Assembly: GCA_030734395.1 (NCBI GenBank)
Contig: JAUZTG010000028.1
Coordinates: forward strand, 1-64,000
Reading direction: 5' to 3'
DNA from: Sarocladium kiliense
Taxonomy: Eukaryota > Ascomycota > Sordariomycetes > Hypocreales > Sarocladiaceae
DNA length: 64,000 nt
Below are positions 12,575 to 25,574 of this stretch, in pieces. The translations under genes and the position numbers were made by a program. The stretch's first letter is position 1; each line of letters starts with the position of its first letter. The notes under the pieces are model-generated. The model was not told the origin of the DNA. It was given only the letters and a program-made list of their open reading frames with translations, and searched no databases.

Positions 12575-13544
12575 TTACAGCTCTACAGACCACACTCTCG
12601 TGTCTCCATAGCGCACTTGCCCTCGAGGTTGACTAGGACGGATTCTATGCTGGCAGGCGTTGGACGGATTGCGACAACCTCAGCTATCGCTGCGATGCAA
12701 ATCCAAGGGGGGGATTGCATCTCTCGAGGGAGGGGAGGCCTCTGCAACCCTTTCCGTTGCAAGCGACTGAACCACTGGGCGCCTTGCATGACGGCTGATG
12801 GGCTGATGGGCGGGTGCAGATGTAGATGCTAGCACAAGGCTCTGGTGCGGGCGATCCAGAGCCATCTGTGACCACCCTCCCCAAGGTAGAGCCCGTTACC
12901 CTCCTTCCCATAGCCCAGCCCAGCCGGAGACTTTTCTGTTCGCCATGTGTCGAAGGAAGATAAGTTCTTGTTCTTCATCCTGGGGCTGAACCACTCGGCA
13001 CGGCATCGAGCTGCTGTTGTCGATTCTGCGACTGGATACTTTCACAAGTAGACAGGCGTGATCTACGTCTCCTTCGGCATTGGATTCCTCGTTGAACGAA
13101 GCGTGCAGAGCGGCTGTGCAGCTAAAATCGTGGGAATTGGCAAGTCGGCGGCAGCGTTTGCAGTGGTGTAGTGGGTGTGGCGAAGCTGAAAAGGTGCAAT
13201 GCAGGTGATGAGCCATATGCACCCACCACAGCACCTGCATCGTGGTTCGCATGAATCGCCTGGGATGCGTTGGTTGCCTGCGTGCTTTGAGAGTCGGGAT
13301 TATGAGCCGCTGATTACAATTCCAGAATTGTGAAATATCAGAGATATCAGCTCTCACGAGATGCTGTCAGAAACGTCTTAGCTTTGAATCATTTGAAGGG
13401 AACCCTGACTTGTCATTGTGTTAGAATTTGTTTCGTGATTGTTCCTGAACACCGATGCTGTTGATGTTTTTACATGCTATACATAGCCCTCCGCTCTTCA
13501 ACATGTTATACACCCTTTAAGCTCACAAAGATCAAACCACAACA
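12575..13544. other. Intergenic, promoter of the large Helo-like gene
   Basis: A 153-residue frame at 12896-13357 (minus) lacks any motif and has intergenic-like composition. No feature is supported. Confidence 0.5.
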
Positions 13545-14835
13545 TCATACCCATTCTTTGGGCTTTTGTAATACTTCCACCAGTCTTGCCTCCCTGCTAC
13601 CGGCCTTAGGCTCATGCATGTACTTCCAGCTCGCAGTCAGCGGCAGGCTCATGAGAATACTCTCGACCCTTGCACCAGGCTTGCTCAGTCCAAAGGCTGT
13701 GCCTCTGTCGTGCAGCAAGTTGAACTCAACGTATCTTCCCCTGCGAAGCTGCTGCCATGCCTTTTCCGTCTCTGTGTATGGCATGTCTTTGCGCTTCTCA
13801 ATGATGGGGATGTAGCTGGGGAGGAAGGACTTCAAACATGTCTGAATGTAAGCGAAGGTGTTCTCCTGATCGCGCTCGGTGTCGTCAAGGTCATCGAAGA
13901 AGATACCGCCGACACCACGAGTCTCGTTGCGGTGGGTGTTGACGAAGTACTCATCACACCACTTTTTGAATCGGGGGTAATACTCCTTGTCGTGTGCGTC
14001 ACAGGCCTCTTTCAGGGTCTTGTGGAAGTGGATGGCGTCCTCATCGAAGAGGTAGGAGGGTGTAAGATCGCTGCCGCCGCCGAACCACCATGCCTGACTT
14101 GTGCCATCGGGGAGGGCGGTCTCGAAGTAACGGTAGTTGAGGTGGACAGTTGGGGCCATGGGGTTCCATGGATGCAGAACCATGCTCAGTCCAGCCGCGA
14201 AGAAGTCGATCGACTCAAGGTTGGGATCAAGGCTCTTGTGGTTCGCTCGCATCGCTGCAATGCCGGCCTTAGGGAGGGATCCGTAGACGACGCTGACACC
14301 AACGCCAGCCTTCTCGAATGTGTTCCCTTCCTGCAGGACGCAGGTGATGCCGCCACCGCCATTGGGTCGATCCCACTCGTCCACGCGAAACTTCTTGCCG
14401 TCGACTCTCTCTAGTTCCTTGACGATGATTTGTTGTTGCTCCTTGATGAATTTCTCCATGCGCAGGCGCATCGGCGAGTCATCGCCGATGACGGCCTCAC
14501 GCTTCTTCAGGGCGTCCTTGTCGGCCAGAGTCGGCTCGTCGAGTCGGGCAGCGCGCTTTGGAAGGGCCTAAGAAGTCAATTGATGAGAAATTGCGTCGAC
14601 AGTCTCAGCACTGTCAATGGCTTACCGAGTTGTATGCTAGAGTGGCCGCAGTGGCTAGGGCACCTGCGGTGAGAACGACAGCAAAAGTGACGCCGTAGCC
14701 GCTTCCCGGACCTTTAGGATCGGTAGAGGAGCTGTACCGTACGCGGCGAATCGGCGTAGTACGATAGTATGAGGACGGGTTCGCGCGCGGTCGTAGCTGG
14801 GCTAGCAGCCGCTGGCATCTTTGTCTTGAAGCCAT
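13545..14835 (-). CDS. hem13: Coproporphyrinogen III oxidase (oxygen-dependent)
   Basis: Converts coproporphyrinogen III to protoporphyrinogen IX in haem synthesis, using O2. Exons 14835-14626 and 14567-13545 give 410 aa. The N-terminal 45 residues are Arg/Ser-rich and look like a mitochondrial presequence. They are followed by one hydrophobic segment (VTFAVVLTAGALATAATLAY). The enzyme core carries the family signatures, including GGGGITCVLQEG, SMVLHPWNPMAPTVHLNYR, WWFGGGSDLTPSYL and the C-terminal GRYVEFNLLHDRGTAFGL. Acidic residues in FFDDLDD and the catalytic histidine in VLHPWNP are present. The intron sits between the presequence/membrane part and the catalytic part. The coding strand choice is unambiguous, although the opposite strand has a long open frame. 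Confidence 0.97.
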
Positions 14836-16100
14836 GATGAAGCTCTGGTCTTTTCCTTTCTACAAGAACTATAACCGAGCCATGCAGATGTCGCAATTGA
14901 TCAGAATGTGGTGGGCGAAAGGAAGCGAAAGGAAGAACCAGATGCAGGAAGAATTGAAGTCTAATAGGAACAGGAAAAGATTGTACGTTTCGAAACGTAA
15001 GTTTGACAGCACCGAATCGTCTCGCGATGGTGGGCTGATGATGACCAGTGAGCTGGTGGCCGTACCTGGGCCAAGAGCAGCGCGGGATAGATCGGCTCCG
15101 CTGCATGTCTGACATGGCATGACGAGTGATTGGTGGGGAGTCTAAAAGGAATTCGGAGAACGGAGACTTGTTAATCCGAGGCGAAAGGCCTGGACGCGTC
15201 TTGGAGGGGCACTCGTCGGTCGATCAAGTGCGTCTAGCTTTGTAGCTCCGTCCAGTATGATGGCATCATAGCAATTAGTGTCAGGAGAGACTTGCCAGTG
15301 ATCTCTTACCTTCCAACCGCCACACTTCCTGGACGCTTCCAGACGTTAGCCATTTGGCGTCCAGTCACCCGCGGCCTATATCGGCATGCGGATGAGTCGG
15401 CCGGGCAAGTCCCGTGATGCGTCCCTGGCTGACAAACGGCGGGCATGACCGTGATGGTACAGTGCGCCATAGACGGAGCTGGGCTGATGGCGGTGTCAGG
15501 CGCCCCTCCTCCACGAGAAGCAGCCCACAGCCAGGCAGAGCAGGCTCCCCAGTTCTTGCGCTGTGATTCACCAGATGGCAGGCGCTAAGCCGTGAGCAGT
15601 CAAGCGTGGCTGCCCCCGCGCTGTGTCACCGTCGCGTCTGGAGCAGAGGAAGCCAACTCAGGCACTGACTTGCGGTAACTCTCAGGCAGCTGTGTCCACT
15701 GGGGCCGAGTTGCCTGCTGCTTGCCTCCCTCTCTGTGGCGGAACAGGCCCCCGCCGTGCAGGAGGGGTGGTTGGTTGATGTTGGTTGTGACTGTTTGCGT
15801 CGTCCGCCCTTCCATTACCTTGCACAGTGCCCTGCCACAGTGTCCCCTCCTTCACCACCGACACCGACTTACAGCCCAGTGACCGCTTCTTGGGAGCCTA
15901 GTTCTCTCTTGCTTGCTCTCACCCTCCGCCATCCACGTTGACTCCCTCTGCCTAAACCTACCTAACTTCCATCCTCTGCATCCTTGCGCCTGTGCAGAAC
16001 TCTTCCCTCTCGACCAACAGCACACACATTCATCAATAAACCACCGCAACCCCCGCATCAACTACCGTTACCCACCAACCTTATCGTCACCGCCGTCATC
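14836..16100. other. Divergent promoter region of hem13 and atg8
   Basis: This 1.26-kb region shows no supported gene. The last 250 bp before ATG8 are C/T-rich with ACC/CAC repeats, typical of a fungal 5' leader. Confidence 0.55.
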
Positions 16101-16661
16101 ATGCGCAGCAAGTTCAAGGACGAGCATCCCTTCGAGAAGCGCAAGGCTGAGGCCGAGCGCATCCGCCAGAAGTACGCCGATCGCATTCCTGTACGTATCT
16201 TCACGGTTTCATCCTATCTTCCCGCCGAGTTAGCGATGACGATTGTGTGCGGCTTCACGCCTTTGCATTCGGGTTGTCGTGGACTCGACGAACTCCACGA
16301 GCCTGGATAACCACGCTAACATCTGCATCTAGGTCATCTGCGAGAAGGTCGAGAAGAGCGATATTGCGACGATCGACAAGAAGAAGTACCTTGTTCCCTC
16401 AGACCTCACCGTCGGCCAGTTCGTCTATGTTATTCGCAAGCGAATCAAGCTCTCGCCGGAGAAGGCCATCTTCATCTTCGTCGAGGAGGTTCTCCCCCCA
16501 ACCGCTGCCCTTATGAGCAGCATCTACGAAGAGCACAAGGACGAGGACGGGTAAGCAAGATCTTGGTCAGCTTAAGTCAAGAAACAATGCTAACATGATA
16601 CTGCAGCTTCCTCTACATCACCTACTCTGGCGAGAACACCTTCGGCTTCGAGAGCGCTTGA
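16101..16661 (+). CDS. atg8: Autophagy ubiquitin-like protein Atg8
   Basis: Ubiquitin-like protein conjugated to phosphatidylethanolamine on the growing phagophore. Exons 16101-16190, 16333-16550 and 16607-16661 give 120 aa. [20 protein letters not shown] is the Atg8 N-helix, and [18 protein letters not shown] is the conserved ubiquitin-fold core. The C-terminus reads ENTFGFESA: the glycine after TF is the residue exposed by Atg4, leaving a four-residue FESA tail to be removed. The first intron is 142 bp, longer than most in this window. The second has a GCTAACAT branch site. Confidence 0.97.
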
Positions 16662-17451
16662 GTCATGTTTTACCGCAAGCTCCCATGACTTATTACGACT
16701 TCTGCTGGCGTTGGGCTCTCCTAGTTATGTCAAGCAGCCTATTGATGAGGGATGCGGTTCTGGATTTCGGGAATCTCCTTTTGGCTTGTCCAAAGCACTT
16801 AGCTTTCGACGAATAGACTCGCATGCTTCTTTCAGAGCCGAATATGGTTTGCGCGAGGGACCAGAACAGACTGCATTGTATGCGATGCCAAGCATCAGCG
16901 ACCTGTCAAGGTTGGCCCGATGAGCGCGCTGGATCCTATGCTCACACGCGCGACGACCTTCCTCGGATTCTGGGGATGTAGTGGACTTGATTGCACCTTT
17001 CTTCTCGCTTGTTTGCTTGCGATGCTTGGACAAGAAGGATTATCTTGGGATCATCAAACACTGGCTTCGATAGTAAAAGATACATGCCAGGCCCAAGCAT
17101 CTGTGTCCTGTGTTTAAAGTGACTGCGTCATAGCCTCATTGGAATAGTCCTTAAGAGAAACGTACCCGCTCGAGTGAGCTTCAGCTTCTTTGTGCTGATT
17201 GCTCACTACGGGCGAACTACATTCAAGCCATGGGTCCAGACTTAAAGAATACGAAATCGCAATGCATCAGGCTACTTCAAGGAGGATAGCAACAGCAACA
17301 GCTCGATCCGATTACCTGCATGCTACCCCGGTCTGTCCCAGACAGTAGACCCCATCCGGATCGATTGCATCACCTCCTCAGCACAACCAAAGCCTCGAAT
17401 AACGTACATATCATCTCTGTTCCAGACCCGTCAACGCAAATACCTTGCAAG
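16662..17451. other. Intergenic, atg8 3' region and methyltransferase promoter
   Basis: Only short frames without motifs are present. Nothing is supported beyond 3' and 5' untranslated sequence. Confidence 0.5.
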
Positions 17452-18614
17452 ATGGCGAAAGCTCCATCGCATCATGATAGCACATCGCTGAGCCAGCAGT
17501 ATGACACGCCGATGGGCCTGGCCCATACGACGATGCAGGCGCTAAAGGACAGGATCAAGCTGCACTATGACCTCGCGAGCGATTACTATCTGAGCCTCTG
17601 GTAAGAATCGAGTTTCTGGCATTTTCGGCAGCCTTGGAGAACGCTAAGAAAGGGACTGCAGGGGCGAGCATATTCACCATGGTTATTGGCCGACTGAAGA
17701 GTCCCAAGCGACAGAATCGAAGGAGACGGCGCAGCTGAATCTCATCAATCTCCTCCTCTCTATGTCTTCGCTGAAGGACTCATCTAGGGTTTTGGACGTA
17801 GGATGCGGTATTGGCGGGACGTCGCGGTACCTCGCTTCTACGCATGGCTGCACCGTCACTGGCATCACCATCTCCCCCAAGCAAGTCGAGATCGCGAATC
17901 GCCTCACTGCCTCCGCAACGGAAGAAATCACGCCCCCAATCTCCGATGACGAAGACTTTCAAGCGCTCAAAGAAGGCAAGGTTCGTGTCTTGGAGCTCGA
18001 CGCGGAGAAGATGGCTGAACACTTCGCTGCCCAAGAGGGAACCTTTGACGCTGTCTGGATCAGTGAAGCTCTAAGCCATTTTCCGAATAAGTCTTTGTTC
18101 TTTGAGAATGCGAGGAGGGTGTTGAAGGATGGAGGGAAGTTGGTGTTGGCGGATTGGTTCAAAGACGAGAGCCTTGACGCGAAGGCTTTTGAGGCGGACA
18201 TCAAACCGATTGAGGGTACGTATCCTCCTTGAGATGAAGATATGGAGAGAAAGACTATAGCTAACTGTTTAAAGACGGGATGCTTTTGCCGCCACTTTGC
18301 ACGATACGAGATTATGTGCGCCTGGCTGAAGAGGCAGGTCTCAAAGTCTATGCTGAACCGAAGGATATCAGCCAGCAGGTTCGTGCTACATGGTGCGTAT
18401 ACACATGAACCTCACACCTTTTCTGTCCAAAATCAATCTAATCAAGAGTAACATCAGGGACATCACTTGGTCTCTTGTCCAGAACCCTTCCTTGTGGGCC
18501 TTTGCCCTGTCGCAGGGTAGGGATGGAATCGCATTCTTGCAGTCGTTCCGTGCGATGAGAAGGGGATATGCGAATGGAAGCTTCCGATATGCTGCCATGG
18601 TATTCGAGAAATGA
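17452..18614 (+). CDS. SAM-dependent methyltransferase (sterol/tocopherol C-MT-like)
   Basis: Class I methyltransferase, substrate unknown. Exons 17452-17600, 17662-18215, 18275-18392 and 18458-18614 give 325 aa. The N-terminus (KLHYDLASDYYLSLWGEHIH) resembles the start of gamma-tocopherol and cyclopropane/sterol methyltransferases. Motif I is VLDVGCGIGGTSRYLA. The acidic residue that binds the SAM ribose is expected after it. FDAVWISEALSHFPNK and GGKLVLADWF are motifs II/III. The central loop contains an insertion (TEEITPPISDDEDFQALKEG) that looks fungal-specific. Four exons join in frame, with donors GTAAGA, GTACGT and GTGCGT. It is convergent with the transcription-factor-like gene 200 bp downstream. 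Confidence 0.9.
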
Positions 18615-18813
18615 GAAGGACATGTGGAGAGCGGAAATGGACACAGCCAATGACAGCCTTGTGGTATTATACCGATGGGATGTCTGTCTGGGCACCAAAA
18701 GCAGGCATCGCCCAGCGCGCACAAAATCAGGAAAGAGTCGTTCGATTCGAAGCGCTAGACAAATCAGAATAGAAAGATATACAGAGATTCTTATGGTAAC
18801 CATCGACCCCAGA

Positions 18814-19977
18814 TTATGTCAACGATAGCCTCGAAAGCATGAAATGCGTATACACGAAGCATCCATCATCCAACTTGGCCGGCTGCCACTTTACCATCCG
18901 CCGCCTCAACAGCGTCGACTTTGACCCATAAAGTGAAAGAAGAGCCTTGCGGTCTTCGTAGACCTCATACTCGTCCTTCCAGCCGAATTCGGAGGTTTCG
19001 GCGCATGTCGGTGCTGCGCTGTCTTGTGGGGAGCCGCCTTCTTGGAGCTGGTACATGCGTCTGGCGGCTGCGAGATGGCGCATTGCTATGGGTGTGTCGT
19101 CGATCGTGGCCTGTAAGTACAGAGGAGAGGGGTCAATATGTGCGCTCCAACTTCTGGTTGTACTTTGAGGACGGCAAGGGAAAGGAACGTTTCACTTACG
19201 GCTTCTGTAGCAAGACATATCGTCTTCACAATCGTGATATCACTCGGGTTTTCCGCCTCTTTCGCCAGCGACTCCCTCAAGCTTGCCACCGCCTCAGCAT
19301 GATACTTCAGTGCCCAATCTTGGTAAACATTCGTTCCCGAGACCATATCGATGTGCCGGCATCCTGCGGCCATGATCGACGCCATAATGCCAGGATCCTG
19401 GGCCGCCATCTGGACCCATACTCGATTGATCTGGTTACACCAGTAGATCTTCTCCTGTAAGCTGCAGGCAACGTACTTCTCGATGCCGCACCAGACCATG
19501 CAGTTGGCGACTGGTTTAAAAAGAGGGAGGGTGTGTCAGTATTAAGGAGTGAAGGCAGGTTTCCTAGATAGGACAGAGTGGCTTGAAGGGTGTGCACTGA
19601 CAGTGATCTAGAAGATAGATATCCATGGGACCCAGCTTCCTGGCAAAGCAGTCAAAGGGATCTGATCGTGCTGCTCCGAGCACATCAAACGGCGAAGGGT
19701 GTCTCTGTAGAAACCCGACAACAGTGCCCATCTTCGGTGCAAACGGGGGAGACCAAGCCCCCCTATCCATCGTCACCGCATCCTTATTCGCCTCCCGCTC
19801 GAGATTCTCCTGTCTCTCCTTCTCAGCGGCTTCACGTTTCTGTCGTTCCTGCTGGTATTGGGTTACTCTGTCCCTTCTTGCTACAGGGTTCCTTGCTGCG
19901 TGGGACCGTACGACGCGGCGATGGGGTTTACCGTTTTGATCGGGCCCGTTGTATTCGACGAATGCGAAGTTGGCCAT
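18814..19977 (-). CDS. Fungal transcription-factor-like protein lacking a zinc finger (Fungal_trans_2/DUF3468 type)
   Basis: Exons 19977-19602, 19510-19200 and 19110-18814 give 327 aa. The N-terminus MANFAFVEYNGP followed by VVRSHAARN and a Lys/Glu/Gln-rich helix (TQYQQERQKREAAEKERQEN) is the usual opening of short DUF3468 proteins that carry no Zn2Cys6 cluster. The middle (CMVWCGIEKYVACS, IMAAGCRHIDMVSG, WALKYHAEAVASLRESL) is the helical regulatory domain. It is shorter than typical members (about 400-550 aa), and the C-terminus ends soon after a basic stretch. Either the gene is naturally short or the 3' part has been lost. No cysteine cluster is visible, so direct DNA binding is not supported. 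Confidence 0.72.
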
Positions 19978-21775
19978 CTTACCTGATCGAGGGGAGTGCG
20001 TTATTATCAGGTACCTCCCGCGTATATCAATGGGCGTAATAAGAGAGCTCGTGACTACAGAGGTTCGACACGGCGATGGGAAGAGGGCACTGGGCAAAGT
20101 TGGTGGTGGTCAGAAGTGTCTCTGCCAAGAGAAGCAGTTGCCAGATTTCGATATCAGCTGGGCAAAGCTGTTCTTGCTTTAAGAGCCTTGTCACTTGTAA
20201 GCGGGTTGGTGCTGCAGCCTTCCACTCGTCCCTTGTTAGTGTCGAGTCCCAGTAAGTTCACACGAGTCACTATGACCTTACCAGGACAATGGCTTTGTTC
20301 GAGCATCACCAAGTTGAGCTTGTTTCACCAAAATCTTGAATGAATGGAAGAGGACTTGAGGAGAAATCTGGTCGAATGGCTGGGAATTTGAGCAGGCGGC
20401 TATAGGATCTGAGAGGAGCGGCGGCGTTCACGAACCCGAGTGAGGCGGCAGGCTTGGCTCACCTAGATGTGCTCAATGAGGCACAATCACCGAAGCAGCG
20501 CGCCAATCGATCGCACAAATTCGCAAGAGCTAGGAGGTTTATTCCAATCCCATGTAGAAACATGTCTTTTTCACCATGGTTGTTTGGCGATGACATCGTT
20601 TCCGTTGCTGTGCCGCATGGGATCAACGGCGTTGGTCCCATATTGGGACACAGATGCCAAGAGTTGCATTGTCCCGAACTAGTAAGGCGTCCTTGGAGGC
20701 TTGGTTGCTGCTTGGACGAAGCTGATCTGCCAGTTGTGCCGATGGCTCTTTGCTCGAGCTTCAACTTTGTCTGGATACAGATGAATAAATATACGGAGCA
20801 TATAGAGCTGCTTCACTGGGACACAGTCATGAACTCAGTTGAGCAGTGGCAGTTCGATGCTGACTAGATCATGCTAAGACGTTGCTGGGTACTGCCCTTC
20901 CCTCAACGCCCTGATTGGTACAGACAGGCTCAACCCAGACACGTCCTACAAACAGCACAAGACACAATTACCTGCGGAGTTTCCTTGATGCTCATATCAC
21001 AGGCGCCATAATTTTGAGATAAATTGATTGGTAATGCTTAGCCATTGTTGCTTGCGGACAGCTGGGGTTGGGAGACGTCCAATCCCGAATTCCGATCTCA
21101 AGCCTCCTGCTTACCTCACCAGCCAAGTCGTGTAAGTCGGACTTCAAGTCGGCATCGCCAACATGCCACTGGGCGTTATCAAAACAAGGAGGGCTATTAC
21201 AAAGCAGATGAGAGACGGAATTACTCTCTGAAATTACCGATTTGCTGTTCTAACCATCATTTCCCACAATACAGGCACGTACGCTACCTTTCTCACGAAC
21301 TCCGTTGGCGCTTGGCGTTGTATCCCGGACGATGCGTCCTGTAATGAAGCCCGTCAGGCGAACTCATGGGGCGTACAAGACAAAGTCCAAGGACCCGCCA
21401 AATTCAAGAATCTTATCACTGCATTCAGACACTACTCATATCCTCGCTTCTGATTCCTAATAATTACCAATACTACACGTGGCTTGTCTGCCTCCGCGGG
21501 ATAGCCCGTACCTCTTAGTCCGCCGCCACGACGGGAGGACTGACTCTCCGCCCCTGGCCTCATCTACGAAACCCTACGGAATCTTCCTCTTTTGAAACAG
21601 TACGTTTCCTAAGCCAGTAGTCATGTTTTTAAGGCAGAAAACAATGGATGAGTATTTAAATGCTCATTACCGGTGCGCCAAAACCATACTTGATTGTGAA
21701 GCAACACGCTCCTCTTCGACACGGTTCCCGGACCAAATCGGCATACAAACCGCTCCAATTTGATTGCAATTAGCA
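19978..21775. other. Intergenic 1.8 kb
   Basis: The short frames present (for example 20454-20867) have no recognisable features. I find nothing else. Confidence 0.5.
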
Positions 21776-22970
21776 ATGTCACTCAAGTGGACCCCAGAAA
21801 AAGACCTACAGGACCTTAGCGGTAAGACATATGTAGTGACTGGTACCAGGTACGTACATGTCACGGCTTTGAGCTGCGATAGTTGGAGACTGAACCAAGA
21901 AAACACAGCTCAGGTGGTATAGGTCGCGAAATCATCAAGCATCTCGCACTCCACGGTGCTAAAGTGTATGCCACCGCTCGCTCCGAAGCCAGGTCGAAAG
22001 CGACGATCGATGGTATCGTCAAGGAGCATCCGTCCATCAAGAAGGGACTGCTTATACCCCTGATGGTCGACTTCGAATCCCCTGAGAGTGTTCAAGATGC
22101 AGTTGAAGAGCTGAAGAGAAGGGAGTCCAAGTTGGATGTCATGAGTAAGAGTCTTTTCTGCTTCACACACAGTTATCGCCTGCCGACCAAGGCTGACACT
22201 GCTTTCTGTTAGTCAATAATGCTGGAATTTTAGGGATGAAGCTTGAGTTCACCGCGGCTGGTTGGGAGAAGCAGATGACAACCAAGTAGGTCGTGTATCA
22301 GCTAATCCTCAAGATAGAAATGCTAACACCTGATAGCTACTTCGGTCACTTCATCTTCGTCAACGGCCTGATGCCTCTTCTTCGCGCCGGCGTCGCCTTC
22401 GGCTCTGATGTTCGAGTCATCACCGTCGGCTCCAACGCCGTCTCCATACTCCTCGGCAAGTCTTACGAAGTCGACTTCTCCGACCGACAAGTATACTACG
22501 GCGAACACCCGCAAAAGCCCCTAGCTATCCGCGGGATGTACTCCCTATTATTCGAACGTGACGCTGTGCGATACGGGATCTCGAAGCTGGCGGTGATGAT
22601 GTTCGCTGCCGAGCTGCAAAAGAGATTCGACGAGGAGAACCTTCCTATTCTAGCACTGTCGATAAATCCAGGCGCTGCTGACTCGCATGGAAGAGCGCCA
22701 GCTATGCTGAGGCCGAGTTTGAGGCCTCTCTTCAAGTGGAACACCGTGACGCCGGAGAAGGCATCGTGGAACGCGCTTTTCTTTGGGACGGCGAAGGAGG
22801 CAAGGGAAACGAAGTACAAAGGAAAATACCATGAGCCTCTGGCAGTCATTACTGCGGCGCATCCGTATCTTGAGGACTTGAAAATGAGGGAGGCGCTGTG
22901 GGATGCGACGACGGATGAGATCAACACGTATCTAAAGAGACAGGGTCGGCCACAGTTGGGACCGTGGTAG
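21776..22970 (+). CDS. Short-chain dehydrogenase/reductase
   Basis: NAD(P)-dependent oxidoreductase of the classical/extended retinol-dehydrogenase-like group; substrate unknown. Exons 21776-21849, 21909-22144, 22213-22285 and 22337-22970 give 338 aa. The Rossmann glycine motif TGTSSGGIG (about residues 23-30) is assembled across intron 1, and NNAG across intron 2. The catalytic serine lies in ITVGSNA, and the YxxxK pair in YGISK (Y207, K211). All four catalytic elements are intact. All introns are 50-70 bp. The start is the first ATG, after an AT-rich leader. Confidence 0.92.
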
Positions 22971-25574
22971 AATATGGGTTGGTATGCTTGAGGAAATTCA
23001 TCATGTTTTGTATTTAGAGTGCGGTTAAATGCGCGTTCCATAAGATGCCAAAATGGTTTGATAGTATGCTGGTAGGGAGCCCCAATGGACCGTCTTCCAA
23101 TTCCAGAGTCAATGACAAGACACTGCTCCAGAGGTCTATCGACGACCAAGTTTGAGGACCAGGCTCATCGCTGTTAGATTTGCCAGGTAAGTTCATTACA
23201 AGCGACCTTGGATCATGTTGTCGTGTCTGCTGCCATAAGATCTGCAACCAGCCTCCTGGATGTGGCGGCCTCAGGGAGCCACGCCCGACTCTTTCCGAAC
23301 AAGGAGTGGACATTATCGACTGAGGCAGCTTCTAGGATGAAAAAGTTGTAGAAGGTTGGCGCCAAATGGCGGCAAAGTCGACTGTAAACTTGGGGGCGCA
23401 GGGTCCACGCAGAAGCAGGTGAGAGGTACGTAGATAAGCTGGATGATACGTTGTGGCTAAGACCGACAGCAGCCGGCTCCATCACTTAGGCGGGCGAGTG
23501 AGAGATGGCAACATGTCCCAAACATTGACCAATGCGAGGTAGGCTTGTGGGAGACCCTGGAGCTGAAGCCATTCACGATAGGCGCCAGAGGAAAAGCGTG
23601 TGGCGTTGGTGGAGTGGCTGTGCCTGAACATGTGGCACGTGGCGCGCCCAGCTTTGACTCTGTCCCTCACTTCCCCAAGAAACGAATGTCTGCATCTCAC
23701 ATCTCGCATCTGCACCGAGTCAGATTTCCAGAAGCCCAATCCCAACATCCCAGTCGCTTGCTCAGGACGGCAAAAACTGCCGACGATCCTCGCCATGGTG
23801 CCATCCTGCCCACCCTTCGCTGGCAAAAGCAGTGTCGCTCACCTGCACAAGGTGCTCTTCGAAACCGGTTTCGACGACAGCTGCCATCAACGCCAGTGGC
23901 AAAGGTGAATGGCTCCAGGAATCCTACACATGACCAACCAGAGGCGTCCGTGCGGCCAAGACAAGATGCCATCGCGGCCAGGCTAAACCTTTGCGACCGG
24001 GGGGGTTGCATGCCAAGTGTGTCTACGGCAGGGACCGTCCCTGGACTGATTGGACGGCGCGGCGCCATTGACGGCATCGCCCTGAATGGCCCTGTTTTAG
24101 TGGCTCCATTTCCATCTTTGGTCTCTCTTTTGCCTCAGCTTCGTCTGCCAGCGCGGCAGTCATTGTGTCTTGGATGGAATAGACTTCGTCCCTGCAGCAT
24201 AAACCCACAAACAGCCCAGCAGCCTGGTCATGCGCTCATTAGCATGCCGACAACAACAAGCTAGGCTATGCCTCAAGTGGTAGGCAGCTCATCGCATACC
24301 AGGGCCTGAGCCCATGTACATTCGCAACTCCGGCGGCTGACGGGCCCGAATTCCAACGATACAGGACCCTGCGCACAGTCCCTGGACGATCCTGCACAGC
24401 CCACTCTACTCGCCCAAATGGGCAGTATGTCGTCACTCTGCGTCCTCTGAATGGGCGAGAATGCTCTTGCCAGCCATAAAGCGCCAGCCGGCCTCTGAAG
24501 GCGAGCGCTCGCCTTCTGATTCTGTGAGAAGACGGGCACCCTCTGACCGTCTCGCTCCAATTCCCGAGGTGCACCCCTTGCTCTTTTGCTCTCTGAGTGT
24601 GAGTCAACTGGGAAACGGCAAATCAAGAGACCCTCTTGTCCTGCATAGGCAACGCCCCAGTGCGTGAAGCAGGCAAAGAGGCGATCCCGTTGATATATCT
24701 AGCACACCCGGTGATCGCGCCCCATTTGCTTGGAGGCCGCTATTGTCTGGTGTTCCTGATCCCACTATCACATTTCGTCAGCCAGCAATTTCGCAAGCCG
24801 ACAATACTAGGAGCGACATCTACAGTAAGGCAAAGTACACCCTCTCTGCTTGCTGTCCTCCACCCGACAAGGTCACACTACTCAACACTACACAAACAAC
24901 TCTCCTCACCTTCAATCACAAAGACCAGTCTTCAGCAAACGCCCTTAGCCACGCGCGCGGTCTAAGCTTACCGCGGCCCTTTGTCTGAGGTTGTTCCTTT
25001 TGCGATCGCACCCCGTGCTTTGACTGGCTCGTGGAACACTGGGCGGCGCTTAACCTCCAAGCCGCCCCGCGTCAACTTACAACCACAGCCACTTGAACCA
25101 GCCTGCTGCGAAACGCGGGACTGAGCAAACCAGTTCAGTGCGGTGCATTGCTTGCGCTGAAGAAAAGGAATCACGGAGAGTCCTCGATTGGCTGTTCGTT
25201 TTGACAGGTGACTCAGGTATGTCGCCGTTCGCTATTCACGCTTTATTGATAGCATTCTTCTTTTATTATATGCGCCTTTGTGGCCCTCCCCCACCAAATC
25301 CCCTTCCTATTGTTCTCATGAACTACCCTTCTTGCATCACCACCATGAACTCGTAGCACTTCACCAGCTTCACATCCTCAATCAGTTGCGCTTTTTCCTT
25401 TGTGCTTTCCTTTGTCGCTGGATTTCGCTTCGACTGCTTCACACAATAACGGCCGCCTCTTTCGATCCTCTAATCCATCCTCTTCTCTCCTCTCCCACAT
25501 CTTCACTTACACACAAACACACACGCTCCGGAAGCGATTCATTTACCAATATTCAACAATATAGACTTTTCAAG
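22971..25574. other. Large intergenic region upstream of PRM1
   Basis: This 2.6-kb region is GC-rich. It contains overlapping frames on both strands (up to 239 codons at 23545-24264) that lack motifs. The last 300 bp are C/T/A-rich and form the PRM1 leader. An open frame extends 99 codons upstream of the PRM1 ATG, but it is compositionally untranslated-like. Confidence 0.5.

Noticed and set aside
12896..13357. 153-codon minus-strand frame
   Set aside because: No recognisable domain and composition like neighbouring intergenic DNA.
13614..14414. A 266-codon frame antisense to hem13
   Set aside because: Shadow of the conserved oxidase codons; no domain of its own.
23545..24264. 239-codon plus-strand frame
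   Set aside because: Overlaps open frames on the other strand, has no motifs, and lies in GC-rich DNA where chance open frames are common.
25278..25574. 99-codon N-terminal extension of PRM1
   Set aside because: The sequence is leader-like (CT/CA-rich), and the downstream ATG in caagATG context fits the usual Prm1 start.
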